Positions 1-7,039 of a stretch of 16,680 nt of DNA are shown piece after piece. The notes beneath the pieces are model-generated. The model was not told the DNA's origin, ran no database searches, and saw nothing but the letters and a program-made list of their open reading frames with translations. Each line of letters begins with the position of its first letter. Position 1 is the first letter of the stretch. The translations under genes and the position numbers were made by a program. Source of the DNA: an uncultured Blautia sp. (GTDB lineage Bacteria; Bacillota; Clostridia; Lachnospirales; Lachnospiraceae); contig CALIZJ010000232.1 of assembly GCA_938028845.1 (NCBI GenBank), forward strand, positions 1-16,680, given 5' to 3'.

Positions 1-510
1 ACAAGACAGTTAAAGCGTGCAAACCGTAAAGTTTCTGAGTACGGTATGCAGTTAAGAGAAAAACAGAAAGCAAAATTCATCTACGGCGTACTGGAAAAAC
101 CTTTCCATAATTATTATAAGAAAGCAGACAGAATGCCGGGTCAGACAGGTGAAAACCTGATGATCATGCTGGAGTCCAGACTGGATAATGTAATTTTCCG
201 TATGGGCCTGGCAAGAACAAGAAAAGAAGCTCGTCAGATCGTTGACCACAGACATGTACTGGTAAACGGCAAATGCGTTAGAATCCCGTCTTATCTTGTA
301 AAAGCAGGAGACAGCATCGAGATCAAAGAAAAATGCAAAGGTTCCGAAAGATACAAACAGATCCTGGAAGTTACCGGAGGAAGACTTGTTCCGGAATGGC
401 TGGATGTAAACCAGGAAGCTTTAAGCGGAACAGTAAAAGAGCTTCCGCGCAGAGAGGCAATTGACGTTCCAGTAAACGAGATGCTGATCGTCGAGTTCTA
501 CTCCAAATAA
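1..510 (+). CDS. rpsD: 30S ribosomal protein S4 (5' end outside window)
   Basis: Primary rRNA-binding protein of the small subunit. S4 nucleates assembly of the 30S body, and in many bacteria it also represses its own operon. The reading frame is open from base 1 (visible start TRQLKRANRKVSEYG), so the true start lies left of the window. 169 residues are visible of the usual ~200. The conserved block EYGMQLREKQKAKFIYG is followed by an S4 RNA-binding domain with RLDNVIFRMGLARTRKEARQ and the HRHVLVNGKCVRIPSYLVKAGD segment. It is followed after 75 nt by rpoA, the standard alpha-operon order, with no terminator in the gap. Identification is secure; only the start is missing. Confidence 0.97.
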   Translation, partial: TRQLKRANRKVSEYGMQLREKQKAKFIYGVLEKPFHNYYKKADRMPGQTGENLMIMLESRLDNVIFRMGLARTRKEARQIVDHRHVLVNGKCVRIPSYLVKAGDSIEIKEKCKGSERYKQILEVTGGRLVPEWLDVNQEALSGTVKELPRREAIDVPVNEMLIVEFYSK

Positions 511-585
511 TGCATAAATGCGTAATATGGCGCAGCAATTAAAAACCCTCAAACGTTAATGAACCCAGAAGGAGGGAACCTTATA

Positions 586-1545
586 GTGTTTGATTTTAAT
601 AAACCGAAAATCGAAATTACCGAAATATCCGAAGACAAAAAATTCGGAAGATTCGTTGTGGAACCTCTTGAAAGAGGTTATGGTACGACCCTGGGCAATT
701 CTTTAAGAAGAATCATGCTCTCCTCCCTGCCGGGAGCGGCTGTAAGCCAGGTGAAGATTGACGGCGTGCTTCATGAATTCAGCTCCATTCCAGGAGTGAA
801 GGAAGATGTCACAGAGATCATCATGAACCTGAAAAGCCTTGCTATTAAAAACACCAGCAGTGATAATGAACCTAAGACCGCGTACATTGAGTGCGAGGGA
901 AAGGGTGTTGTAACTGCGGCTGATATCCAGGCTGACCAGGATATTGAGATTATGAATCCGGATCAGGTCATTGCCACTTTAAACGGAGGCAAGGACTGCA
1001 GGCTGGCTATGGAGCTCACCATTACAAAGGGACGCGGCTATGTCAGCGCGGATAAAGGTAAATCTGACGATATGCCTATCGGTGTGATCGCAGTGGATGC
1101 CATCTATACTCCGGTGGACAGAGTAAATATGGTCGTAGAGAATACACGAGTTGGACAGGTGACCGATTTCGATAAGCTGACGCTGGATGTATATACAAAT
1201 GGAACATTAGACCCGGATGAGGCAGTAAGCCTTGCGGCTAAGGTTCTGAGCGAGCATTTAAGTCTGTTTATTGACTTATCTGAGAATGCCAGAACAGCAG
1301 AGGTTATGATCGAGAAAGAGGACAATGAAAAGGAAAAAGTGCTTGAAATGAGCATCGATGAACTGGAATTGTCCGTTCGTTCTTATAACTGTCTGAAGAG
1401 AGCCGGTATCAACACGGTGGAAGAACTGTGTAATAAGACTTCTGACGATATGATGAAAGTTCGTAACCTGGGTCGGAAATCATTGGAAGAGGTACTTGCA
1501 AAGCTGAAAGAACTTGGTCTGCAGCTTCAGCCTACAGAAGAGTAG
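586..1545 (+). CDS. rpoA: DNA-directed RNA polymerase subunit alpha
   Basis: The alpha subunit dimerises to start RNA polymerase assembly, and its C-terminal domain contacts UP elements and activators. The N-terminal domain carries the diagnostic EPLERGYGTTLGNSLRRIML block. The C-terminal domain (about residues 250-312) has the helix-hairpin-helix region VRSYNCLKRAGINTVEEL and NLGRKSLEEV. The start is placed at GTG 586 because AAGGAGGG (569-576) lies 9-10 nt upstream and the product then begins MFDFNKPKIEI, as in relatives. The in-frame ATG at 559 lies upstream of that ribosome binding site. The result is 319 aa, a normal length. It lies between rpsD and rplQ in the alpha operon. Confidence 0.97.
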   Translation: MFDFNKPKIEITEISEDKKFGRFVVEPLERGYGTTLGNSLRRIMLSSLPGAAVSQVKIDGVLHEFSSIPGVKEDVTEIIMNLKSLAIKNTSSDNEPKTAYIECEGKGVVTAADIQADQDIEIMNPDQVIATLNGGKDCRLAMELTITKGRGYVSADKGKSDDMPIGVIAVDAIYTPVDRVNMVVENTRVGQVTDFDKLTLDVYTNGTLDPDEAVSLAAKVLSEHLSLFIDLSENARTAEVMIEKEDNEKEKVLEMSIDELELSVRSYNCLKRAGINTVEELCNKTSDDMMKVRNLGRKSLEEVLAKLKELGLQLQPTEE

Positions 1546-1680
1546 GAGATATTTACGCACAGAACAAGGAGGCTTCGTAAGTTTAGCTTACCTTATTAAT
1601 TAAAGTGGGGATTTGCTGAGCAATGGGACAGTAAGACCGAACAAGCATGCCCCATTGTCCCACAGATGGAGGAAAATAAA
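1546..1680 (+). promoter_or_regulatory. Structured rpoA-rplQ spacer with alternative hairpins
   Basis: A 135-nt spacer, long for genes inside one ribosomal-protein operon. CAATGGGACA (1621-1630) can pair in two mutually exclusive ways downstream. CAATGGG pairs with CCCATTG (1651-1657), or TGGGACA pairs with TGTCCCA (1656-1662). The rplQ ribosome binding site (GGAGGA, about 1668-1673) lies just after these arms. A small hairpin GTAAG/CTTAC sits near 1577-1591, and an AAGGAGG without a following start codon lies at 1566-1572. The complementarity is visible; an autoregulatory role for L17 or another r-protein is inference. Confidence 0.4.
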
Positions 1681-2217
1681 ATGGCAAAATATAGAAAATT
1701 AAGCAGAACTTCTGCTCAGAGAAAAGCTTTATTGAGAAACCAGGTAACAAACCTTTTATATCATGGAAAGATTGTTACTACAGAATCCAAAGCAAAAGAG
1801 ATCCGTAAGATCGCAGAAGGTCTCATCGCTATGGCAGTTCGTGAGAAAGATAACTTCGAGACTGTTACAGTGACTGCAAAGGTTGCACGTAAAGATGCAG
1901 ACGGCAAAAGAGTAAAAGAAGTAGTAGATGGAAAGAAGAAAACTGTATACGATGAAGTACAGAAAGAAATCCAGAAGGATGCTCCGTCCAGACTTCACGC
2001 ACGTCGTCAGATGATGAAAGTCTTCTATCCAGTAAAAGAAGTACCTGCAAAGGGCGCTGGAAAGAAGAAAAACACTAAAGAAATCGACATGGTAAAGAAA
2101 ATGTTCGATGAGATCGCACCGAAATACGTTGGACGTAACGGCGGTTATACAAGAATCGTTAAGATCGGACCACGTAAAGGCGATGCAGCTATGGAAGTAT
2201 TAATTGAATTAGTATAA
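1681..2217 (+). CDS. rplQ: 50S ribosomal protein L17, long form with Lys-rich insertion
   Basis: Large-subunit protein located near the peptide exit tunnel. The N-terminus MAKYRKLSRTSAQRKALLRN and C-terminus GRNGGYTRIVKIGPRKGDAAM are textbook L17. At 178 aa it is about 50-60 residues longer than the B. subtilis and E. coli proteins (about 120-127 aa). The extra sequence lies mainly at residues 58-103, between the end of the second helix region and LHARRQ, with a second short KGAGKKKNTK insert around 124-134. It is rich in K, E and V. The start is ATG 1681 with GGAGGA upstream; the in-frame ATG at 1666 precedes that site. It is the last gene of the operon and is followed by a terminator. Confidence 0.96.
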   Translation: MAKYRKLSRTSAQRKALLRNQVTNLLYHGKIVTTESKAKEIRKIAEGLIAMAVREKDNFETVTVTAKVARKDADGKRVKEVVDGKKKTVYDEVQKEIQKDAPSRLHARRQMMKVFYPVKEVPAKGAGKKKNTKEIDMVKKMFDEIAPKYVGRNGGYTRIVKIGPRKGDAAMEVLIELV

Positions 2218-2232
2218 ATAGCAGAACTAGAG

Positions 2233-2264
2233 AGGCGTTATGCACATGGTGCATGGCGCCTTTT
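2233..2264 (+). terminator. Rho-independent terminator of the alpha operon
   Basis: AGGCGTTATGCAC pairs with GTGCATGGCGCCT across a 3-nt loop: a 13-bp stem with two G-U pairs, followed by a TTTT stretch. It starts 16 nt after the rplQ stop codon. Confidence 0.85.
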
Positions 2265-2288
2265 GTGTCCAGAAAAATAAGAGTAAAG

Positions 2289-2308
2289 TTTGCCACATTT
2301 TTTGCCAC
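2289..2308. repeat. Direct repeat TTTGCCAC x2
   Basis: TTTGCCAC occurs at 2289-2296 and 2301-2308, start-to-start distance 12, about one helical turn. It lies in the non-coding stretch before the LytTR regulator. It could be an operator, but it does not match the usual LytTR site and may be chance in AT-rich DNA. Confidence 0.25.
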
Positions 2309-2396
2309 TTATTGTATGGGAAGAGAGAAACTGTTAAAATACTTTGCGATAAAAAATATACGCAGGAAGAATGACGGGATTTATGGAGCATCAGAA

Positions 2397-2460
2397 AAAA
2401 TCTTGACAATAGTAACTGATAATTCTGAAAATTAAACTATGCATAAAAAGTCAAGATTTT
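2397..2460. repeat. 11-bp inverted repeat upstream of the LytTR gene
   Basis: AAAATCTTGAC (2397-2407) and GTCAAGATTTT (2450-2460) are perfect reverse complements with 42 nt between them. No poly-U follows, so it is not a terminator. Its place upstream of the regulator promoter suggests a looping operator or paired half-sites. The rest of 2265-2549 is AT-rich and holds no convincing gene. Confidence 0.4.
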
Positions 2461-2474
2461 AGCATAATTAGATA

Positions 2475-2484
2475 GGGGGGGGGG
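2475..2484. repeat. Homopolymeric G10 tract next to a promoter
   Basis: An uninterrupted run of ten G lies in strongly AT-rich intergenic DNA, directly upstream of the predicted -35 position for the LytTR regulator. G or C tracts of this length are prone to slipped-strand mispairing and act as phase-variation switches in other bacteria. That role here is inference. Confidence 0.6.
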
Positions 2485-2513
2485 TAAAACGAACATCTAA
2501 TGTATGCTATAAT
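2485..2513 (+). promoter_or_regulatory. Extended -10 promoter for the LytTR regulator
   Basis: A perfect TATAAT (2508-2513) is preceded by TGC, giving the extended -10 form TGCTATAAT. The -35 position (2485-2490, TAAAAC) is poor, as is usual for extended -10 promoters. The gene starts 36 nt downstream of the -10. Confidence 0.6.
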
Positions 2514-2549
2514 ATTATATTATGAGAAAAATAGTAGGGAGATACTCGT

Positions 2550-3275
2550 ATGGAAGGAATGCGGATAGCGGTGTGTGATGACGTCCAGGAGGATGCCATG
2601 CTGCTGACAGGCTATTTGAAAGAAATCATTTCAGAGGCGAGAGTGGACATATATGAGGATGGGTGTGAGTTTATAGAGAATTTTACCAGGATGGAAAAAG
2701 TATATGATCTAATCTTTTTAGATGTTCATATGCCAAAGCTTAACGGCATAGACACTGCCAAAGAAATACGGAAGAAAGATTTATTTGTTCCTATTATTTT
2801 TGTAACGGTAAGCGACAAATTTTACAGAGAGGCTTACGATATCTTTGCTTTTAATTATCTTATTAAGCCTTTAAAAAAAGAACGCCTGGAATATGTACTC
2901 TATCTTTTAATGTGCAAGAATCCTGGAAAAGAGGAAAGAGTTTTAAATTTTCGGTATCGTTCACAGGTACATACATTAAAACTTAGTGAGATTGTATATA
3001 TATCCAGCAGTCTGCATACTGTGAATTTTTATTTAAAAGGCGGAAGGAGCGTTCATTGCAGAGGAAAGCTCATTGACTTTGCGGAACAACTGAAAGATTC
3101 CACTTTTTTAAGGTGCCACCAGAGTTTTTATGTGAATATGACGGAGATCATTTCCATGAAAGCGGACAGTTTTCAGGTGAAAGACGGAATTATACCTATT
3201 TCACGCTCCTATGCAAAACAGGTACAGGAAGCATATAGGAAATATCTTTCGACCATCAGAGACACAGCAGAATAA
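2550..3275 (+). CDS. LytTR-family response regulator (orphan)
   Basis: Two-component transcription factor of the AgrA/LytR/VirR type. It has an N-terminal receiver domain (residues 4-120) and a C-terminal LytTR DNA-binding domain (about 135-235). Visible receiver residues are the acidic pair D10/D11, the phospho-acceptor D58 in DLIFLDVHMP, T86 in VTVSD, and K106 in LIKP. The LytTR part shows the typical pattern ending in FLRCHQSFYVNMTEIISM, then PISRSYAKQVQEAYRKY. ATG 2550 has AGGGA 8-9 nt upstream; ATG 2559 is a possible alternative. No histidine kinase lies beside it, so the partner is elsewhere or missing. It is monocistronic, with its own promoter and terminator. Targets are unknown; relatives control peptide signalling, bacteriocins or cell-wall functions. 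Confidence 0.9.
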   Translation: MEGMRIAVCDDVQEDAMLLTGYLKEIISEARVDIYEDGCEFIENFTRMEKVYDLIFLDVHMPKLNGIDTAKEIRKKDLFVPIIFVTVSDKFYREAYDIFAFNYLIKPLKKERLEYVLYLLMCKNPGKEERVLNFRYRSQVHTLKLSEIVYISSSLHTVNFYLKGGRSVHCRGKLIDFAEQLKDSTFLRCHQSFYVNMTEIISMKADSFQVKDGIIPISRSYAKQVQEAYRKYLSTIRDTAE

Positions 3276-3282
3276 AACAGAT

Positions 3283-3312
3283 GCCACAGCAAACGAAGCT
3301 GTGGCTTTTTTT
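3283..3312 (+). terminator. Rho-independent terminator after LytTR regulator
   Basis: GCCACAGC and GCTGTGGC form a perfect 8-bp stem with a 7-nt loop, followed by seven T. It lies 7 nt after the stop codon. Confidence 0.93.
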
Positions 3313-3316
3313 GCGG

Positions 3317-3345
3317 TTGATTAATTTCTATAATTAGCGTAAAAT
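3317..3345 (+). promoter_or_regulatory. Sigma-A-type promoter for pepP operon
   Basis: TTGATT, a 17-nt spacer, then TAAAAT, placed just after the upstream terminator and 41 nt before the aminopeptidase start. Two mismatches to consensus in the -35 and one in the -10. Confidence 0.6.
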
Positions 3346-3386
3346 CGTTACTGTACATTAAGAAAAAACAGATAAGGGGAAATACT

Positions 3387-4637
3387 ATGGTCAGTAAAGA
3401 ATTTCACGCATCCAGAAGAAAATTATACAGCCAGCTTTTAAAAGATGATTCCATGGGATTTGTCTTTGCCGGGAATGAGAAAGAAGACAGAGGCGATCAG
3501 TTGTTTCCTTTTACACCATACGCAAATTTTTATTATTTGACAGGTTTTACCCAGCCAAAAGCCATTTTTATGGCAGTAAAAGTGAACGGGAAATATACAG
3601 AGACTCTGTTTATCGACCATCCTGATGAAATGAAGGCGCGCTGGCAAGGAATATCCTACGACAAAGAAACAGTAAAGGAAGAAACCGGTATTGAACATGT
3701 AGAATATCTGGAACGTTTTGAAGAAAAGCTTCCCTTGTTCGGAAGAAGGAACCAGATAAAGAACTTCTATATTGACATTGCCACCTGGGAGGATGGGTTT
3801 AGAAAGAATCCTGCCCAGGAATTTGCAGATAAGGTACGTTCCTGCTATCCTTATCTGACGATTTATAATACTTTCGAGGATCTTGCCCTTATGCGCCAGG
3901 TGAAGGCGAAAGAGGAAATAGCCCTGCACAGACAGGCATGTGAGATCACCACAGAAGGAGTAAAAAGTATCCTTTCTCATTTGAAGCCGGGCATGCATGA
4001 ATACGAGATAGAGGCTTATTTTGATTTTGAACTGAAATCCAGGAATGCCCGTCATGCCTTTCCGACTATTGCGGCTTCCGGAAAAAATGCCTGTGTGATG
4101 CACTATGTTGCAAATGACAGAGAAATGCAGGACGGGGATATGATCCTTTTTGATCTGGGGGCAGAATGGGGAATGTACGCCTCGGATGTAAGCCGGACAT
4201 TTCCGGTAAACGGAAAATTTACAGAGCAGCAGAAGGCCCTTTACAATGTGGTTTTAAAAGGTTTGAAAGCAGCCATAGCCCGTACGAAGCCAGGACAGCC
4301 TAAAAATGAACTGCAGGAGATCAGCAAAGAAGTGATGGCCCAGGAACTGATAAAACTTGGGATGATCCAGAAACCGGAAGAAATCATGAAATATTATTTC
4401 CACAGTTCCGGTCATTATATCGGTCTTTATACCCATGATGTGGGGAATGACAATGCGCCTTTGGAACCGGATATGATGTTTACCCTGGAGCCGGGGTTAT
4501 ATTTTGAAGAACTTGGGATTGGAATCCGTATTGAGGATACGATCCTGGTTACAGAGGACGGCTGTGATGTGCTTACCGCTGGAATCCCTAAGGAAGTAGA
4601 AGAAATAGAGCGCTTTATGCGGGAAAGAAGAGAATGA
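3387..4637 (+). CDS. pepP: Xaa-Pro aminopeptidase (M24B family)
   Basis: Cytosolic two-metal exopeptidase that removes an N-terminal residue preceding proline. Residues 1-130 form the AMP_N domain (YANFYYLTGFTQPKA). The catalytic pita-bread domain follows with all five metal ligands in place: D256 and D267 (DLGAEWGMYASD), H343 in HSSGHYIG, E368 in TLEPGLY and E383 in GIRIED. At 416 aa it has the normal length for the family. AAGGGG precedes ATG 3387. The stop codon overlaps the next gene (ATGA), so the two are translationally coupled. The likely role is recycling of peptides; a link to the neighbouring envelope gene is only positional. Confidence 0.93.
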   Translation: MVSKEFHASRRKLYSQLLKDDSMGFVFAGNEKEDRGDQLFPFTPYANFYYLTGFTQPKAIFMAVKVNGKYTETLFIDHPDEMKARWQGISYDKETVKEETGIEHVEYLERFEEKLPLFGRRNQIKNFYIDIATWEDGFRKNPAQEFADKVRSCYPYLTIYNTFEDLALMRQVKAKEEIALHRQACEITTEGVKSILSHLKPGMHEYEIEAYFDFELKSRNARHAFPTIAASGKNACVMHYVANDREMQDGDMILFDLGAEWGMYASDVSRTFPVNGKFTEQQKALYNVVLKGLKAAIARTKPGQPKNELQEISKEVMAQELIKLGMIQKPEEIMKYYFHSSGHYIGLYTHDVGNDNAPLEPDMMFTLEPGLYFEELGIGIRIEDTILVTEDGCDVLTAGIPKEVEEIERFMRERRE

Positions 4638-5617
4638 GCAAACATACGCGGCAGCCAAGAAAAGGCAGAAAAAAGTATATTTTGCGGAAACTGATCCTTT
4701 TGGCAGAAGTTGCGGCGATCAGCCTTTTTTTCATAGGCGGGACAGACGCCGGACAATTTGTCTATATAAGAAGTGAGGTTCTGGCTAAGGAAGAAAGTGA
4801 GGCACCTGCGCCTTCGCCTAAGGAAAAGGAGGTACAGGAGCAGCAGGAGGAACCGGCGGTATTTCGTTGGGAAGATCATAAAGTGATCGCTCACGCTCTT
4901 GGAGGAGTAGACGGGCAGGCATATTTAAATTCCAGGGAGAGTTTTATAGAAAATTATGAAAAAGGGTACCGGCTTTTTGAAGTAGACCTTGCAAAGACAT
5001 CTGACGGTGTATGGGTCTGCCGTCATAGCTGGAACGATTCCATGGGACAGTGGGAGGGAGAGGAAAAACAGGTATTGTCTTCAGAAGAATTTCTTTCCTC
5101 TCCTTTGTATGGAAAATATACGCCTATGACTTTTAAGGATCTTCTTACTCTTTTAAAAGAATATCCGGATGCATTTGTGCTTTTGGATTCTAAGCAGTAT
5201 TCTGTGAGAAATTATCAGAGAACGCTGGAAGATTACAGCGAATATGTGGAGATCGCCGGGGATGCAGATGCAGAAGAGGTACTTTCAAGGCTGATACCGG
5301 AGATTTATAATGAGGCTATGTATCCGGGAGTGGCAGTTATGCAGCGGTTTCCTACTTATATTTATTCTCTGTGGCAGGAATATACCGATAAGGAACTGGA
5401 AGATATCGCAGATTTCTGCAGGGAAAAGGGAATTCCGGCGGCTACGGTCTATGAAGAATATTGGTCTCCCAAAATCCAGCAGATTTTTGACGAGAGAGGC
5501 ATCCTGCTGTACATATATACAGTCAATGATATAGAGAAAGCAAAGACCTACATGGATGGAGGCGCGGCGGGAATCTGCACGGATACCATCACAGAGGAAC
5601 AGTTGTCCGAAGAATAA
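4634..5617 (+). CDS. Membrane-anchored GDPD-like phosphodiesterase
   Basis: Member of the glycerophosphodiester phosphodiesterase / PI-PLC-like TIM-barrel superfamily. A basic N-terminus (MSKHTRQPRKGRKK) and one hydrophobic helix (about residues 17-36) predict an extracellular catalytic domain after a Pro/Glu-rich stalk (53-75). The active-site set is recognisable: H87 in IAHALGG, E116 and D118 in FEVDL, and H131 in CRHSW. The usual HRG is HAL here, so the classic arginine is absent, and N-S-R-E-S-F stands in for the common ENT motif. Length is 327 aa. Natural substrates are not predictable from the sequence; phosphodiesters of lipids or teichoic-acid-like polymers are plausible. The gene overlaps pepP by 4 nt. 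Confidence 0.78.
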   Translation: MSKHTRQPRKGRKKYILRKLILLAEVAAISLFFIGGTDAGQFVYIRSEVLAKEESEAPAPSPKEKEVQEQQEEPAVFRWEDHKVIAHALGGVDGQAYLNSRESFIENYEKGYRLFEVDLAKTSDGVWVCRHSWNDSMGQWEGEEKQVLSSEEFLSSPLYGKYTPMTFKDLLTLLKEYPDAFVLLDSKQYSVRNYQRTLEDYSEYVEIAGDADAEEVLSRLIPEIYNEAMYPGVAVMQRFPTYIYSLWQEYTDKELEDIADFCREKGIPAATVYEEYWSPKIQQIFDERGILLYIYTVNDIEKAKTYMDGGAAGICTDTITEEQLSEE

Positions 5618-5650
5618 GAAACGGAACATTTTATGAAAATGGGATATACT

Positions 5651-5671
5651 AAAGGCGTATGATACGCCTTT
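5651..5671. repeat. 10-bp palindrome upstream of murT
   Basis: AAAGGCGTAT and ATACGCCTTT are perfect reverse complements around one G. A TATACT hexamer (5645-5650) lies immediately upstream, so the palindrome would cover the start site of any promoter using it. The -35 region is poor. It could equally be a short bidirectional terminator of the GDPD gene, since the stem ends in TTT on either strand. Confidence 0.45.
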
Positions 5672-5701
5672 ATACAAGAAAGAACAAAGGATCATAAGAA
5701 C

Positions 5702-7039
5702 ATGGGAATTAGAAGAATTGCTGCTGTATGGGCGGCAAAAGCAGCAGGCTTTGTCTGCAAAAAAATGGGACGCCAGGGTGTGACCTGGGCGGGAAAAATC
5801 GCCCTTAGGATTTATCCGAAGGTGCTTACAGAGCTGGCGGCAGAGGTGCGGGAAAAAGTTTTTGTGGTTTGCGGCACAAATGGAAAAACCACAACAAATA
5901 ATATGCTCTGCGCAGCCCTTGAGGCAGAAGGAAAAAAAGTGGTGTGCAACCACACCGGATCAAATATGTTAAATGGAGTGGTGGCCGCTTTCGTCCTTTC
6001 GGCAGGGCTGAACGGACACCTGGATGCCGATTATGCCTGCATCGAGGTGGATGAGGCATCTACCAGGCATATCTTTCCCAGGATCAAGCCGGATTATATG
6101 GTGCTGACGAACCTGTTCCGGGACCAGCTTGACCGTTATGGAGAGATAGACATTACCATGAATATCCTGGAAGAAATGATACGGAAAATTCCGGGGATGA
6201 AAGTGATCGTAAATGGAGACGACGCCCTTTCCGCCTATCTTGCCATGGAAAGCGGAAATCCATACGTGAGCTATGGGATCGGTCATCAGGTAATGGAGAA
6301 CGAGACAAATGAGATCCGGGAAGGCCGCTTCTGCAAAAAATGCGGGGAAAGGCTTATCTACAGCTTTTATCATTACAGCCAGTTAGGGGATTATGTCTGC
6401 CCGGGATGCGGCTTTAAAAGACCGGCTCTGGATTTTGATGCCGAAGACGTCAGGGTAGGAGACCAGCTTTCTTTCCGGGTGGAAGACCGTCATATCGTTG
6501 CAAATTATAAAGGATTTTATAATGTGTATAATATTCTGGCAGCGTATGCGGGGGTGAGAACGGCTGGTTTTGCCGGGGACCATTTCAATGATATGCTGAA
6601 AAAGTTTAATCCGGAAAATGGAAGGATGGAACAGTTCCGTATAAAAGGAACGGGGATCATATTAAACCTTGCCAAAAATCCTGCGGGATTTAATCAGAAT
6701 ATTTCCGCAGTGATGCAGGACCCCTCTCCGAAGGATATCGTGATCGCTATCAACGATAACGCACAGGATGGAATCGACATTTCCTGGCTTTGGGACGTAG
6801 ATTTCGACCGGTTCCGGGAGGAAAGCGTAAAGAGCATCACGGTCAGCGGTATTCGCTGCCAGGATATGCGCCTGCGGCTGAAATATGTGGATATTCCATC
6901 AGACTTGGAGGCGGACGTGGAAAAAGCCATCCGCAAGTATATTGGCAAAGGGACAGGGAACCTTTATGTGCTGGTAAATTATACGGCGCTTTTTAGCACT
7001 CGAAATATCCTGAAGAAGCTGGAGGGGGAAAAATCATGA
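5702..7039 (+). CDS. murT: Lipid II isoglutaminyl synthase, Mur ligase subunit MurT
   Basis: ATP-dependent subunit of the MurT/GatD complex, which amidates the alpha-carboxyl of D-Glu in lipid II to D-isoglutamine on the cytoplasmic face. It has a Mur-ligase central domain with P-loop GTNGKTT (residues 58-64) and the later conserved EVDEAS and NLFRDQLDRYGE segments. A MurT-specific zinc ribbon has C211, C214, C233 and C236 (CKKC and CPGC). The C-terminal domain is of the DUF1727 type. At 445 aa it has normal length. AAAGGA lies about 10 nt before ATG 5702. Its stop overlaps gatD by 4 nt, as expected for subunits made in equal amounts. Confidence 0.93.
   Translation: MGIRRIAAVWAAKAAGFVCKKMGRQGVTWAGKIALRIYPKVLTELAAEVREKVFVVCGTNGKTTTNNMLCAALEAEGKKVVCNHTGSNMLNGVVAAFVLSAGLNGHLDADYACIEVDEASTRHIFPRIKPDYMVLTNLFRDQLDRYGEIDITMNILEEMIRKIPGMKVIVNGDDALSAYLAMESGNPYVSYGIGHQVMENETNEIREGRFCKKCGERLIYSFYHYSQLGDYVCPGCGFKRPALDFDAEDVRVGDQLSFRVEDRHIVANYKGFYNVYNILAAYAGVRTAGFAGDHFNDMLKKFNPENGRMEQFRIKGTGIILNLAKNPAGFNQNISAVMQDPSPKDIVIAINDNAQDGIDISWLWDVDFDRFREESVKSITVSGIRCQDMRLRLKYVDIPSDLEADVEKAIRKYIGKGTGNLYVLVNYTALFSTRNILKKLEGEKS

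Noticed and set aside
559..585. Upstream ATG start for rpoA
   Set aside because: It lies before the AAGGAGGG site. GTG 586 gives the canonical MFDFNKP start.
1636..1644. ACCGAACAA in the rplQ leader as a PurR box
   Set aside because: Single half-site in a ribosomal-protein leader; no partner and no purine gene follows.
2403..2408. TTGACA as a -35 for the LytTR gene
   Set aside because: No acceptable -10 lies 15-19 nt downstream; the hexamer is part of the inverted repeat instead.
2253..2435. 60-codon plus-strand reading frame after rplQ
   Set aside because: It starts inside the terminator stem, has no ribosome binding site and overlaps the inverted repeat region. No recognisable protein features.
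3438..4103. Long minus-strand frame (221 codons) opposite pepP
   Set aside because: Antisense shadow of a clear Xaa-Pro aminopeptidase; composition is not protein-like in a conserved way and the sense gene explains the sequence.
5285..5953. Long minus-strand frame (222 codons) across the GDPD-murT junction
   Set aside because: Antisense to two recognised genes and rich in Cys, His and Phe, as expected from shadow translation.
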